Positions 33,955 through 42,701 of a DNA stretch of 46,529 nt are shown here, in pieces. Source of the DNA: Gammaproteobacteria bacterium 13_2_20CM_66_19 (lineage in GTDB: Bacteria > Pseudomonadota > Gammaproteobacteria > Steroidobacterales > Steroidobacteraceae); the NCBI GenBank assembly GCA_001914695.1, contig MNCZ01000038.1, forward strand, positions 1 through 46,529, in the 5' to 3' direction. Below the pieces are notes generated by a model. The model was not told the origin of the DNA. It made no database searches and worked only from the letters and a program-made list of their open reading frames with translations. Made by a program: the position numbers and the translations under genes. Positions within the stretch are counted from its first letter, which is position 1; every line of letters begins with the position of its first letter.

Positions 33955-36383
33955 CCGAGCTCGGGCCCTTTTCGCGATGGCTGCCGGCGACGCTGGTCGC
34001 CGCGGTGGTGCTGCTCGGGGGTGGGCGATTGATCGCTCTCAGCATGCGCGATCATGCCGCGCAGATGCGCGCCGCGGCGCAGAGCGCGGTGGCGCGCGAG
34101 TCGCGGCTCGTCGAAGCGCAGCTGCTCACCCTCGCCGATCGCACCCGCGAGGAAGCACGCCGCGCCAGCCGCGCGGCCCGCGCGCCTGCGCCGAGCCCGA
34201 GCTCCTCACCGGCCCCGGGCGCGGCTCCGGGCCGGGGCGCCTTCTGGATGACTGCCGGTGGCACGGTGGTGCGTGCCGGCGACGCCGACACCGCCGTCAG
34301 CCGTGCGCTCGCCGCCGAATGGGCGGTGGCGGGGGCGGGCGCGCGCGGGGCGGCCGGGTTCTTCGGTCCCGTGCGCTACGGCGCCCAGTGGATGATCGCG
34401 GCTTACGCGGCCCTTGAGGGCCGGCCGGCGACGGCTGCGGCGGCCGCGCCCGCATGGGCCGTGGGCTACGAGAGCCTCGATTCCCTCCTCGTGCGCGCCG
34501 GTTTCGGCCGGCTCGCGAGCGAGGGATACGACTTCCAGATCACCCAGATCGATCCCCTCACCCACAGGGTTCGCGAGCTCTTCGGGTCCCGCCCGGACGT
34601 GCCCGCCGACGCGGTGTCGGGCGCGATTCGTGCGGGCGCGGCGCTCTCCCCGCCGAGCGCTTCCGCCTACCTGGGGCTCGCGATGTGGCCGCGGTCGGGC
34701 TGGTACCCGGTACTGGACCTCGCGACCAAGACGGGTCTTCTCCTGCTCCTGGGCTGGACGTTCGTCTTCGGCGCGCACGAGCTGACGGCGAGCGTGCGGC
34801 GCACGCAAGGCGCGCTCGCGCAGGTGCGCAAACGGCTGCACGCGGTCAACGAGCGGCTGTTCAACGAGATGGAGCAGCACCAGGCGCTGCAGAAAAGCCT
34901 CGAGCATGCCCGCTACCACGACCCCTTCACCGGGCTGCCGAACCGCCGCTACCTCATGGATCAACTCGATCGTGCGCTGCGCGAGGTGCGCACGCGACGC
35001 CGGCAGCGCATCGCCGTCGTTCTCATCGAGATCGATCGCTTCAAGCTGATCAACGACACGCTGGGCCACACCGCGGGCGACGAGCTGATGCTGCAGGCGT
35101 CGCAGCGCTTCGCCCGCGCGGTCGAGGGGATGCAATGCGTGCTGTCGCACTGGGAGGGCGGGCAGCTGGCGCTGCTCCTGTACGAGGTGGAATCGCCCGA
35201 GGCCGCACAGGCCCTCGCCGCCAAGCTCCTGAGCGTCCGCCAGGAGCCCTTTACGCTGCGCCAGCAGCGCATCAGCGTCGCCTCCCGTATCGGACTCACC
35301 TGTATCGACTCGGGCCTGCAACGCGTGGAAGAAGCGCTGCGCGAGGCGGATATCGCGCTCTCGTTCGCCAAGCGGCAGCCGGCCCAGCCGATCGTGGCGT
35401 ATACGCCGGGCATGGGTGGCGCGGCCGTGAGCCTGGTCAGTCTCGAGGCCGACCTGCACGTGGCCCTGGATCGCCGGCAGTTCCGGCTGCTGTTCCAGCC
35501 GATCGTCGACCTGCGCGGGAAACGCGTGGTGGGCGCCGAGAGCCTGCTCAGGTGGCAGCATCCGGTCGAAGGCGTGCTGACACCCGAGAAGTTCCTGCCG
35601 ATCGCGGAAGAGGCGGGCGTGATCGTGCCGGTCACGCGCTGGGTCATCCAGAGAGTCTGCCGGCTGGCCGCGGAATGGCGCCAGCGCCTGCCGCAGGCCA
35701 TCGACTTCTACCTGAGCGTGAATCTCTCCGCGGCCAGCTTGCGCGATCCGGGGTTGCGCGAGTACGTGGCGCAGGTCCTTCAGGAGACCCATACCTCGCC
35801 CCGGCAGCTGAAGTTCGAGCTCACCGAGGTCGGTCTCATCAGCAACGTGAGCGCCGCGCGCGAGCTGCTCAACGGCTTCCACAGCATGGGTATCGAGCTG
35901 ATGCTGGATGATTTCGGGACCGGCTACTCCTCACTCAGCTACCTGCAGCTCTTCCCGTTCAGTTACGTCAAGATCGACCGACCGCTGCTCACCTGGACCG
36001 GGTCGGAACGCTCCAACAATGCCATCACCTCCGCGATTCTGCAGATGACTTCGAATCTCGGATTGCGCGCGGTCGCGGAGGTCGTGGAGACGCAGGCGGC
36101 GGCGCAGGCGCTGCAGCGCATGGGCTGCGATTTTGGCCAGGGCTACTTCTTCTGCGAGCCGGTCGAAGCGGAAGAGGCTCTGCATCAGGTGCGCACCTAC
36201 AACGGTCCGCCCGCGGTCGTGCCGGTCCTGCGGCCCGCATCCGGCCAGGGCGGCGGGACGGAAGTCGCCGGCGATCATTCGCCGACTGTGGTGCTGCCGC
36301 CGGAGGATGGCGGCATCAACGACGATACCGTGGGCCTTCCCGGGCTGTCCCCGCGCGCCGGGAAGTCCCCGCGCGGGACCTGA
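33951..36383 (+). CDS. Membrane-bound degenerate GGDEF / EAL protein
   Basis: An 810-residue protein starting at ATG 33951 in an ATGA overlap with the barrel gene; the frameshift upstream makes the two look like one 1067-residue protein, which they are not. Helix 10-30 and helix about 258-276 flank a periplasmic sensor region with a Pro/Ala-rich linker (78-95) and a CHASE-like part ([16 protein letters not shown], then [16 protein letters not shown]). A coiled coil (285-318) leads to a GGDEF domain whose signature is EGGQL (402-406), so it should be inactive as a cyclase. The EAL domain has ESL at 530-532, keeping the catalytic Glu, with ELTE and [14 protein letters not shown], so phosphodiesterase activity is plausible. 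The next gene is a glycosyltransferase, which it may control locally. Confidence 0.9.
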   Translation: MTELGPFSRWLPATLVAAVVLLGGGRLIALSMRDHAAQMRAAAQSAVARESRLVEAQLLTLADRTREEARRASRAARAPAPSPSSSPAPGAAPGRGAFWMTAGGTVVRAGDADTAVSRALAAEWAVAGAGARGAAGFFGPVRYGAQWMIAAYAALEGRPATAAAAAPAWAVGYESLDSLLVRAGFGRLASEGYDFQITQIDPLTHRVRELFGSRPDVPADAVSGAIRAGAALSPPSASAYLGLAMWPRSGWYPVLDLATKTGLLLLLGWTFVFGAHELTASVRRTQGALAQVRKRLHAVNERLFNEMEQHQALQKSLEHARYHDPFTGLPNRRYLMDQLDRALREVRTRRRQRIAVVLIEIDRFKLINDTLGHTAGDELMLQASQRFARAVEGMQCVLSHWEGGQLALLLYEVESPEAAQALAAKLLSVRQEPFTLRQQRISVASRIGLTCIDSGLQRVEEALREADIALSFAKRQPAQPIVAYTPGMGGAAVSLVSLEADLHVALDRRQFRLLFQPIVDLRGKRVVGAESLLRWQHPVEGVLTPEKFLPIAEEAGVIVPVTRWVIQRVCRLAAEWRQRLPQAIDFYLSVNLSAASLRDPGLREYVAQVLQETHTSPRQLKFELTEVGLISNVSAARELLNGFHSMGIELMLDDFGTGYSSLSYLQLFPFSYVKIDRPLLTWTGSERSNNAITSAILQMTSNLGLRAVAEVVETQAAAQALQRMGCDFGQGYFFCEPVEAEEALHQVRTYNGPPAVVPVLRPASGQGGGTEVAGDHSPTVVLPPEDGGINDDTVGLPGLSPRAGKSPRGT

Positions 36384-36389
36384 GCGGAC

Positions 36390-37886
36390 ATGGCCGCAGA
36401 GCCCTGGAAGAGCCGACGTCCCTGGCCGTTGCTCGTGCCGCTCGGCGTCTATGCGCTGCTGCTCGCATGGATCGGATTCTCGGCGGCCGCCGTCCAGGGC
36501 TACGACTTCTCGTACCTGCTCTATGCGCTCGCGAACCTGATCGTGTTCACCGATGCGATCGATTTCGGGTTGCGCCTGTACGTGCATCGGCGTCATACCG
36601 CGGTCACCGCCGACTTGAGCCGGGGCGCCGTGCGGCAGCTCTCGATAGATCTCCCCGCCGCGCAGCGCAAGCCCGGCGGCCCGATCACCGTGCGGGCGGC
36701 GTGCCGGCCGTATGCGATCATCGCCTCGATATACAACCTCGAGGACGAGCTCGATGAGTTCATGGAGCGACTCGAGCCCCAGCGCGATCGTGTCTGGCTC
36801 ATCAGCGACGGCTCGACCGACAGAACCGCGAAACGCCTGCAGCAGCGCGGCTGGCGATGCCTCGACGAAGAGGAAAACCGGCACAAGCCGGCGGCACTCC
36901 GCCATCTGCTCCAGACCCTGCCTCCGCAGATCGAAACCGTCATGGTCCTCGATCCCGACGTCAAGATCTGCGGCCGGCACGAAGGCAGTGTCGTCGAACT
37001 CGAGCGCGCGATCGCAGACCTGCAGCAGTCGGGGGCGGCGGCGGCGTGCCCGCGCGTCATGATCGAACGGGACGGCTTTCTCGCGCGGTTTCAGGCGCTC
37101 GAGTACACCCTGACCTTCGTGGTCGGGCGGCGAAGTCTTGCCGATTACGGCATCACCTCCGGCGTCTCCATCTACAGGCGCGACGCGCTCGAGCGGGCGC
37201 TCGATCAGCATTCGCTCTCCATCTACGCGGAAGATCTCGAGAATACCGTGATCCTGCTGGAGGCCGGCGAGCGCATCTACTACGACGGCCGGCTGGTGGT
37301 GAGTACTCATGGGCCGCACACTCTGCGCCGCTGGTACTCGCAGCGGGTGGGCTGGTACTACGGGCTGCTGAGGCTCTACACGCAGCGCTCCCGCGAGCTG
37401 TGGCGCATCGGCCGGCGCACGCCCTTTGCCATGTACAACTTCATCGGCTACCTGGGCGTGCTCGGCCTGGGCCTGCACTTCCTCAGGGTCGCGAGCGCGG
37501 GGCTGCTGCTCGTGAGCGTCCTCGCCATCCTCGACAATCTCTTCGTGCTCGATCTGCTGCACACGGGCAGGGTGATCAACCCGGTGTACATCGCGGCCGC
37601 CGTAGGCAGCTACCTGGCGCTCGCGGTGATCGCACTCTTCACGGTCGTGCCGAAGCGCGAGCGCGCCTACATCGCGCCGATCCTGCCGATCTACTTCGTC
37701 TATGTCCTGGCGCACATCGCTCCGATCACCGTCGGATTCGGCAACTGGGTGGCGCTGCGGCTGTGGGGCCGGCGGCTGTACCGCGACCACTACCAGGCGG
37801 ACGAGGACGACACGGTCCGCCTGCGACGCAACGGCCTGAGGTCCAACGGCCTGAGATCCAACGGCCTGAGATCGCCTGCGGCCTGA
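36390..37886 (+). CDS. Membrane family-2 glycosyltransferase, processive type
   Basis: A 498-residue inner-membrane enzyme beginning six bases after the EAL gene. Two N-terminal helices (13-33, 40-58) precede a GT-A domain. Its motifs are LISDGSTDRT (D140), LDPDVKI (D188 and D190, the metal-binding DxD), YAEDLENT (E281-D282, catalytic base region) and QRVGW (318-322), the counterpart of the QxxRW motif of processive synthases such as cellulose, hyaluronan and chitin synthases. At least three C-terminal helix pairs (about 350-460) would form the export channel. The product is unknown. No PilZ domain is present, so c-di-GMP control would have to act through the upstream EAL protein. The C terminus ends in three copies of a five-residue repeat (NGLRS) encoded by a 15-bp tandem repeat. 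Confidence 0.9.
   Translation: MAAEPWKSRRPWPLLVPLGVYALLLAWIGFSAAAVQGYDFSYLLYALANLIVFTDAIDFGLRLYVHRRHTAVTADLSRGAVRQLSIDLPAAQRKPGGPITVRAACRPYAIIASIYNLEDELDEFMERLEPQRDRVWLISDGSTDRTAKRLQQRGWRCLDEEENRHKPAALRHLLQTLPPQIETVMVLDPDVKICGRHEGSVVELERAIADLQQSGAAAACPRVMIERDGFLARFQALEYTLTFVVGRRSLADYGITSGVSIYRRDALERALDQHSLSIYAEDLENTVILLEAGERIYYDGRLVVSTHGPHTLRRWYSQRVGWYYGLLRLYTQRSRELWRIGRRTPFAMYNFIGYLGVLGLGLHFLRVASAGLLLVSVLAILDNLFVLDLLHTGRVINPVYIAAAVGSYLALAVIALFTVVPKRERAYIAPILPIYFVYVLAHIAPITVGFGNWVALRLWGRRLYRDHYQADEDDTVRLRRNGLRSNGLRSNGLRSPAA
37830..37874 (+). repeat. 15-bp tandem repeat, three copies, inside the glycosyltransferase C terminus
   Basis: The unit AACGGCCTGAGATCC occurs at 37830-37844 (one change), 37845-37859 and 37860-37874 (one change at the end). 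It encodes NGLRS three times just before the stop codon. Copy number could change by slippage without breaking the frame. Confidence 0.85.
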
Positions 37887-37923
37887 AGCGGCCGAGCTGC
37901 CCGCGGGATGCGCGCTCGCGCCC

Positions 37924-38862
37924 CTACATCCGATCCCCGGACTGGACGTCGAAGGAGAGCGCTCGCCAGCTCCGCACGGTGGGCTCGTGCCGGGCCTCGG
38001 GCGCGAGCGCCATCAGGTATCCCGGACGCGTGACGAGTCCGAGCCGGCGCGCCGCCTCGGCATCGTCGCCGCGGGTCGAGTACATGAAGAAGAGGCGCCG
38101 ATGTCGCTGCGCGTGCGCCGCGATGGCGCGGATCGCCGCGACGCGCTCGCGCGGGTCGCCGTCGAGCCACTGCAACCGATCGGTGCGTCCGACGGACTCG
38201 ATCAGCGCGCGGCAGGTCGCCCCCACGCGCAGCGACTGGACCGGATGAGGACGCTCGACCATCTGCGACGCCCAGGCGCTCATGTCCGGATAGTGAAAGA
38301 CCGTCCGGGGAGGCGAGCCTCCGAGGCGCGCGCCGGCGCGCGCCGGCCAGCGCCCCGTCACCGCGGCGCGGCGCACGCGCAGGGTGGGGGTTCCCGCGAC
38401 GCCCAGCCCACCGCGCGAGGCGATATACGCGCTCGCGATCTCCGTAGCGCCGAGCCGTCGCAGGCCGCGGCCGGTCGCATTGTCGGCGGTGACGAATCCC
38501 AGCAGTGCCGTGCAACCGCGTACCGCACTTCTGGCGAGGGCACCCTGCAGCACCTGTGCGTAGCACCCGCGCCCCCGCTCGCCGGGCAGGGTCGCGGCCG
38601 AGACTACGACGCTCACCCGATGCGCCGCGCCATCGGGAGTCCGCAGCAGCCGATAGGCGAGACCACAGCCCGCCACGACGCGCTCCCCGTCCACCAGCAT
38701 GATGCGATCGGGAGCCTCGCCGCCGAAGGGGCGCTGCATATACCAGCGGTACATCGCCTCGGTCCAGGGAGTGCCGAAGCAGCGCGTGAGAAAACGCGCG
38801 CCGGCGTCTGCGTCGAGCCCCGCGGGGTTGACGAGGATCCTCAGGCCGCCGTCGCCCGACAT
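37924..38862 (-). CDS. GNAT-family acetyltransferase-like protein
   Basis: A 312-residue protein. ATG 38862 is taken as start because GGAG stands just before it; GTG 38895 is possible but lies deeper in the upstream gene. The N-terminal half has the GNAT layout: IMLVDGERVVAGCGLAYR, VSVVVSAATLPGERGRGCYAQVL (acetyl-CoA loop at about 92-101), then GFVTADNATGRGLRRLGA. The C-terminal half (about 190-312) looks like a second, degenerate acyltransferase domain (LFFMYSTRGDDAEAARRLGLVTRPGYLMAL). The acceptor is unknown. It overlaps the end of the deacetylase gene by 22 bases, so the two are one operon. They converge on the glycosyltransferase, which hints at acyl or amino-sugar editing of the same glycan. 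Confidence 0.8.
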   Translation of the reverse strand: MSGDGGLRILVNPAGLDADAGARFLTRCFGTPWTEAMYRWYMQRPFGGEAPDRIMLVDGERVVAGCGLAYRLLRTPDGAAHRVSVVVSAATLPGERGRGCYAQVLQGALARSAVRGCTALLGFVTADNATGRGLRRLGATEIASAYIASRGGLGVAGTPTLRVRRAAVTGRWPARAGARLGGSPPRTVFHYPDMSAWASQMVERPHPVQSLRVGATCRALIESVGRTDRLQWLDGDPRERVAAIRAIAAHAQRHRRLFFMYSTRGDDAEAARRLGLVTRPGYLMALAPEARHEPTVRSWRALSFDVQSGDRM

Positions 38863-39839
38863 CGCTCCGCCACCTCGGCGAGAGTCGTCCACCACAGGGC
38901 ATCGCCGTAGCGGTCCCCGAGCTCCCGCCAGAGCCGCCCGAGATAGCTGCAGTACTGGTCATCGAGTCCGTCGAGCATCGTGATGCCGCCGCCGGTCTTG
39001 AAGATGTGAGCCTTGATCGAGAGCACCCCGCCGCACTCGATGATGGCGCGCGCGCGCTCGAGCGTGGAAGTGGCCTGGAAGTTGGTCGTGAGATGCACCA
39101 GGCCGGCGGGAGAGTCCGTTCCGCGCGCCGGGTTCCCGTCGGGTTTGCACCGGATCAACGTCGGCTGGATGAGGGAAGCCCCGCGCAGGCCGTTTCCCGC
39201 GGTCCGTGCCTCACCCGTCACGGCCGTGTCGAGATCACGCGCCGAGGTGACGAAGCGGAAGTCCGCGTCACTCAGGGCCTGGCAGAGCGCTGGCGGAGAA
39301 TTCCACGCCGGCGCGGCGAAGCCCTGAACGTGCCTCAAGCCCGCGGCCGCGAAGATCCGCCGTCCCTCCTCGAGCATCGCGCGGCACTCGCTGCGCGACT
39401 GCTCCTGAAACTCGACCGCCATGCGTGGACCCACATGGGCGTGATTCAGGCCGTGCACGGCGCACTCGGCGCGCGGCAGCGCGTTCAGGTAAGAGACAAA
39501 CTCCGGGTGGCGATCGACACGGAAACGGCCCTTGGGAGCAAGCGGCGCCCAGTGGATGCGCTCGCGCAGGAGCGGGATCCGGGTGAGCCACCTGCGGGTT
39601 GGAACCAGGCGCTGCAAGCGCCAATCCGGTGTGACGAAAAGGGTGACCCGGACACTGGGATTGCGCTCGAGCAGCCGCTCCAGGCGCCCGAGCGCTCCGC
39701 GGCCGAGGTCGCCGCCGGCGTCGAACTCGTCCCGCGAGGTTGCCGGATGGATGTCGTCGACGCTGAAGCACACCGCTGCCCGCTTTCCGGCGGGCAGCCA
39801 CGTGTGATGTTCGACGAGCGTCATCGCGGTCGCGGTCAT
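38841..39839 (-). CDS. Polysaccharide deacetylase-like (NodB homology) protein
   Basis: A 332-residue protein starting at ATG 39839 with GGAAGGG just upstream; the open frame up to 40043 adds a charged non-protein-like leader. NodB-type marks are the Asp pair in VDDIHP (D28-D29), the HxxxH metal site HGLNH (H129, H133), GFAAPAWNSPP corresponding to the RxPxW region and LSIKAHIF near the end, where the last catalytic His would be. The enzyme should remove acetyl groups from an amino-sugar polymer or lipid-linked sugar. No signal peptide is evident with this start, so it probably acts in the cytoplasm. It is followed by the GNAT gene. Confidence 0.82.
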   Translation of the reverse strand: MTATAMTLVEHHTWLPAGKRAAVCFSVDDIHPATSRDEFDAGGDLGRGALGRLERLLERNPSVRVTLFVTPDWRLQRLVPTRRWLTRIPLLRERIHWAPLAPKGRFRVDRHPEFVSYLNALPRAECAVHGLNHAHVGPRMAVEFQEQSRSECRAMLEEGRRIFAAAGLRHVQGFAAPAWNSPPALCQALSDADFRFVTSARDLDTAVTGEARTAGNGLRGASLIQPTLIRCKPDGNPARGTDSPAGLVHLTTNFQATSTLERARAIIECGGVLSIKAHIFKTGGGITMLDGLDDQYCSYLGRLWRELGDRYGDALWWTTLAEVAERCRATAA

Positions 39840-40045
39840 GGAGCCCTTCCAGAGCCGGTCACTCGGGTGGCGGCAATCGGGTCTTTCCCGATGGCGGCTT
39901 TCCTCGCAGGCGGCCTCGTCATTCTGCTTCTTTTCGGCGGGAGAGGGCATGTCCGCAGACTTGCGGTCCGTCAGCGGGGGCGTATGCTCGGCGTCCGCGG
40001 CCCGGGCTCCCGGCGGAGGGGCGTTGCCGGATCCGAGGGGCACCC

Positions 40046-40465
40046 ATGAACAAGAAATTCCTCATTGCCTGGATCGTGCTGTTCGTCGCCTGGTTCATCG
40101 GCAGCTTCATCGTGCACGGCGTCCTGCTGAGTGCGGACTACATGCATCTCACCAGCCTCTTCCGCGCGGAGCGCGACCAGCAAAAATACTTTCCGTGGAT
40201 GATCGTGGCTCACGTGATGCTCTCCGGCGCATTGGTGTGGATCTATGCGCGCGGCGTCGAATCGAAGCCGTGGCTCGCCCAAGGCGTGCGCTTCGGAATC
40301 GCGGTTGCATTCCTCACGACCGTGCCGACGTACATCATTTACTTCGCCGTGCAGCCGATGCCCGGGGAAGTGGTGGTCAAGCAGATCGTCTTCGACGGGA
40401 TACTCACCGTCGTGCTGGGAGCGATCGTCGCCTGGCTGTATCGAGGCGCGCCGGCACGGCCCTGA
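40046..40465 (+). CDS. Small four-helix membrane protein of unknown function
   Basis: A 139-residue protein beginning at ATG 40046, with four hydrophobic segments near 6-28, 50-67, 82-102 and 112-131. The sequence between helices 1 and 2 (LSADYMHLTSLFRAERDQQKYFPWM) resembles the DUF1761-like group of small bacterial membrane proteins, but I cannot assign it firmly. No catalytic residues stand out. It is divergent from the deacetylase gene (206 bases apart) and 60 bases ahead of the methanethiol oxidase gene, so it might share that transcript. Confidence 0.7.
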   Translation: MNKKFLIAWIVLFVAWFIGSFIVHGVLLSADYMHLTSLFRAERDQQKYFPWMIVAHVMLSGALVWIYARGVESKPWLAQGVRFGIAVAFLTTVPTYIIYFAVQPMPGEVVVKQIVFDGILTVVLGAIVAWLYRGAPARP

Positions 40466-40525
40466 GTGACGGGTTGGGCACCGCGGGTGCACCTAAACTG
40501 AGCGAAGAAAGCGAGGGTTCAGGCT

Positions 40526-41848
40526 ATGCGTCAGTCATTGCAGCGAGCGGTCGTGTTGGCGAGCGTATGCATGGGCTTCGTCGTTGCAACGCCGCCTGCG
40601 GTTGCGGACGAGACCTGCAATTCGCCTTACATCAGCAACCTCATCAAGGGGCAGGAGGACTTCGTTCACGTCTGGACCCTCGGAGTCGAGGGCCTCGGTG
40701 ACGGGTCCGACAAGCTGGTCACCATCGATGCGAATCCCGGGTCGAAGAGCTACGGCAAGGTCATCCATAGCCTGTCGGTCGGCGGGCGCGGTGAAGCTCA
40801 CCACATGGGCTTTACCGACGATCGCCGATTTCTCTGGGCGGGGGGACTCGACGACAGCCGGATCTACGTCTTCGACGTCGGTACTGATCCGTCCAAACCG
40901 AAGCTGATCCGCACGATTGCCGACCTGCCCACCAAGACGCGATTCGTCGGTCCGCATACGTTCTACGCGCTGCCGGGCCGGATGCTGATCGGCAACCTGT
41001 CGAACAACGCCGATCAGGGCGGCGTGACGGGAATGGCCCTGTACAACAACAAGGGGACGCTGATCACCCGCTACGAAATGCCGACCGCCTCGATCGGTGG
41101 GGTCAAGGGCGACGGGTACGGCTACGACATTGCGATCAATCCGGCCAGGAACGTGCTGCTGACATCGAGCTTCGCCGGCCGGCAGAACTACATGCGCGAG
41201 CTCGGTGAGCTGATCAAGGATGCCGAGGCGATGAAGCACTTCGGCAACACGGTGGTCGTGTGGAACCTCAAGTCGATGCAGCCGACCCAGGTGCTGAGCG
41301 TGCCGGGGGCGCCTCTCGAGGTCCGCTGGGCGCTCGCGGCCGGGCAGAACTGGGCGGTTACCGCGGCCGCCCTGACCTCGAAGCTCTGGCTCATCAAGCC
41401 AGCCGAGGGCGGCAGATGGGCTGCCCGGGAGGTCGCGACGATCGGAGATCCGGCGCAGGTTCCGCTGCCCGTGGACATCTCCATCACGGCCGACGGCAAG
41501 GGTCTGTGGGTCAACACGTTCATGGACGGCGTGACGCACTACTTCGATCTCACCGATCCCGAGCACGCCAAAGAGACCTATCAGAAGCACACCGGCAGCC
41601 AGGTCAACATGATTTCCCAGAGCTGGGACGGCAAGAGGCTCTACATCACCTCGAGCCTGCTGACGCACTGGGACAAGAAGGGCGCGGACAACGAGCAATT
41701 CCTGCGCGCCTTCCACTGGGACGGTCATGCGCTGACCCCGGCCTTCGAAGTGGACTTCACGAAGGAGAAGCTCGGAAGGCCGCACCACATGAAGTTCTCC
41801 GCAAAGGGCGGCCAGTCGCGAGCCCTCGCCGCGCTCGCCCCGCACTAG
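40526..41848 (+). CDS. mtoX: Methanethiol oxidase (SBP56/selenium-binding protein family)
   Basis: A 440-residue periplasmic protein with a signal peptide of about 27 residues (cleavage after AVA). It shows the SBP56 family pattern: CNSPY near the mature N terminus, GEAHHMGFTDDRRFLWAGGLDDSRIYVFD, TRFVGPHTFYALPGRMLIGNLSN and GRPHHMKFSA close to the end, all in a seven-bladed propeller-like layout. H92-H93, H144 and H420-H421 are the conserved histidines expected to bind copper. Bacterial members oxidise methanethiol to formaldehyde, hydrogen sulfide and hydrogen peroxide. The copper-chaperone gene that follows after four bases matches the known mtoX gene order, which supports the call. No mauG gene, often third in that order, is present. 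Confidence 0.85.
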   Translation: MRQSLQRAVVLASVCMGFVVATPPAVADETCNSPYISNLIKGQEDFVHVWTLGVEGLGDGSDKLVTIDANPGSKSYGKVIHSLSVGGRGEAHHMGFTDDRRFLWAGGLDDSRIYVFDVGTDPSKPKLIRTIADLPTKTRFVGPHTFYALPGRMLIGNLSNNADQGGVTGMALYNNKGTLITRYEMPTASIGGVKGDGYGYDIAINPARNVLLTSSFAGRQNYMRELGELIKDAEAMKHFGNTVVVWNLKSMQPTQVLSVPGAPLEVRWALAAGQNWAVTAAALTSKLWLIKPAEGGRWAAREVATIGDPAQVPLPVDISITADGKGLWVNTFMDGVTHYFDLTDPEHAKETYQKHTGSQVNMISQSWDGKRLYITSSLLTHWDKKGADNEQFLRAFHWDGHALTPAFEVDFTKEKLGRPHHMKFSAKGGQSRALAALAPH

Positions 41849-41852
41849 AGTC

Positions 41853-42524
41853 ATGAGCCGGGGCCTGCGAACGCTCGCGGCGTGCCTGTCGCTCTCCGCA
41901 GGCGCAGGCACGCAGGCGGCCGTCGATGCAGGCCCGGCGACGGCGCCACGGATGGAGTTCACGCCGCTGCCGGCGGGCAGCTATCGGCTCCCGCAAATCC
42001 AATCCGTGGCGGACGCAGCGCTGCTCGACGAGCGCGGCCGTCCTGTGCGCCTGAGCTCGGTGACGAACGGCAAGATCACGCTGCTCACGTTCTTCTACAC
42101 CTATTGCGCGGATCCGCTGGGATGCCCGTTCGTGCATGAGACCATGACCTGGCTTCGCAGTCGCATTGCCCGCGACCACGAGCTGGCGCATCGGGTACGG
42201 TTCGTGGCGATCAGTTGCGATCCCACCACCGATACGCCCGAGGTCCTGGCCCGATACGCCGGGGAGCTCGCCGATGACTCGCGATTCGAGTGGCGCTTTC
42301 TCACGGCGCGCTCGGTGCCCGAGCTGCTGCCGGTGATCGATGACTTCGGGCAGAGTGTGAGCGTGGAGCTGGACCGGAGCGGGCGGCCGACCCGGGCACT
42401 TCATCACATGCTCAAGGTCTTTCTGATCGATGGTCGCGGCAAGGTGCGGGAAATCTATTCACTCGCCTACCTGCAGCCGCAGGTGATGCTGAACGACATG
42501 CGGACTCTTTATCTGGAGCGGTAA
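41853..42524 (+). CDS. SCO1/SenC-type copper chaperone with a C-x5-C site
   Basis: A 223-residue exported thioredoxin-fold protein starting at ATG 41853. Signal-type N terminus (LAACLSLSAGAGTQAA). The family's copper-binding CPxxCP motif appears here as YCADPLGCPF, with C85 and C91 separated by five residues instead of three. The partner His lies in ALHHMLKVFLID (H184/H185). SCDPTTDTPEVLARYA is the usual following segment. It probably loads copper into the methanethiol oxidase encoded immediately upstream. The wider Cys spacing may be a trait of chaperones dedicated to that enzyme or a local variation; I cannot tell without comparison. Confidence 0.85.
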   Translation: MSRGLRTLAACLSLSAGAGTQAAVDAGPATAPRMEFTPLPAGSYRLPQIQSVADAALLDERGRPVRLSSVTNGKITLLTFFYTYCADPLGCPFVHETMTWLRSRIARDHELAHRVRFVAISCDPTTDTPEVLARYAGELADDSRFEWRFLTARSVPELLPVIDDFGQSVSVELDRSGRPTRALHHMLKVFLIDGRGKVREIYSLAYLQPQVMLNDMRTLYLER

Positions 42525-42557
42525 GCCTCCGTGCGTCGGGTCGCGAACGTGACCATC

Positions 42558-42578
42558 TGACCGCAGACGCTGCGGTCA
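42558..42578 (+). terminator. Perfect 9-bp hairpin after the mtoX-SCO operon
   Basis: TGACCGCAG (42558-42566) pairs exactly with CTGCGGTCA (42570-42578) around ACG, 34 bases beyond the SCO stop. The following bases (CTCGTTGCGCTC) are not a T-run, so termination would need Rho or be weak. Confidence 0.45.
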
Positions 42579-42701
42579 CTCGTTGCGCTCATGTGACACC
42601 GGAACTACCTGAGTCCCGGCGCGCGGCGTGGCTCCGCCGCCGCGCACTGCGTCACAGTCCCGCGGGCGCTCCCTCACGCGGCCGCCAGGGGGTGAGGTAG
42701 T

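Noticed and set aside
33180-36383. A genuine barrel-GGDEF-EAL fusion protein
   Set aside because: The linker is out-of-frame noise and the barrel's true end lies in the next frame with an ATGA overlap.
38841-39839. An exosortase/PEP-CTERM exopolysaccharide locus
   Set aside because: A deacetylase and a GNAT protein occur in such loci, but no exosortase, chain-length regulator or PEP-CTERM protein is present here.
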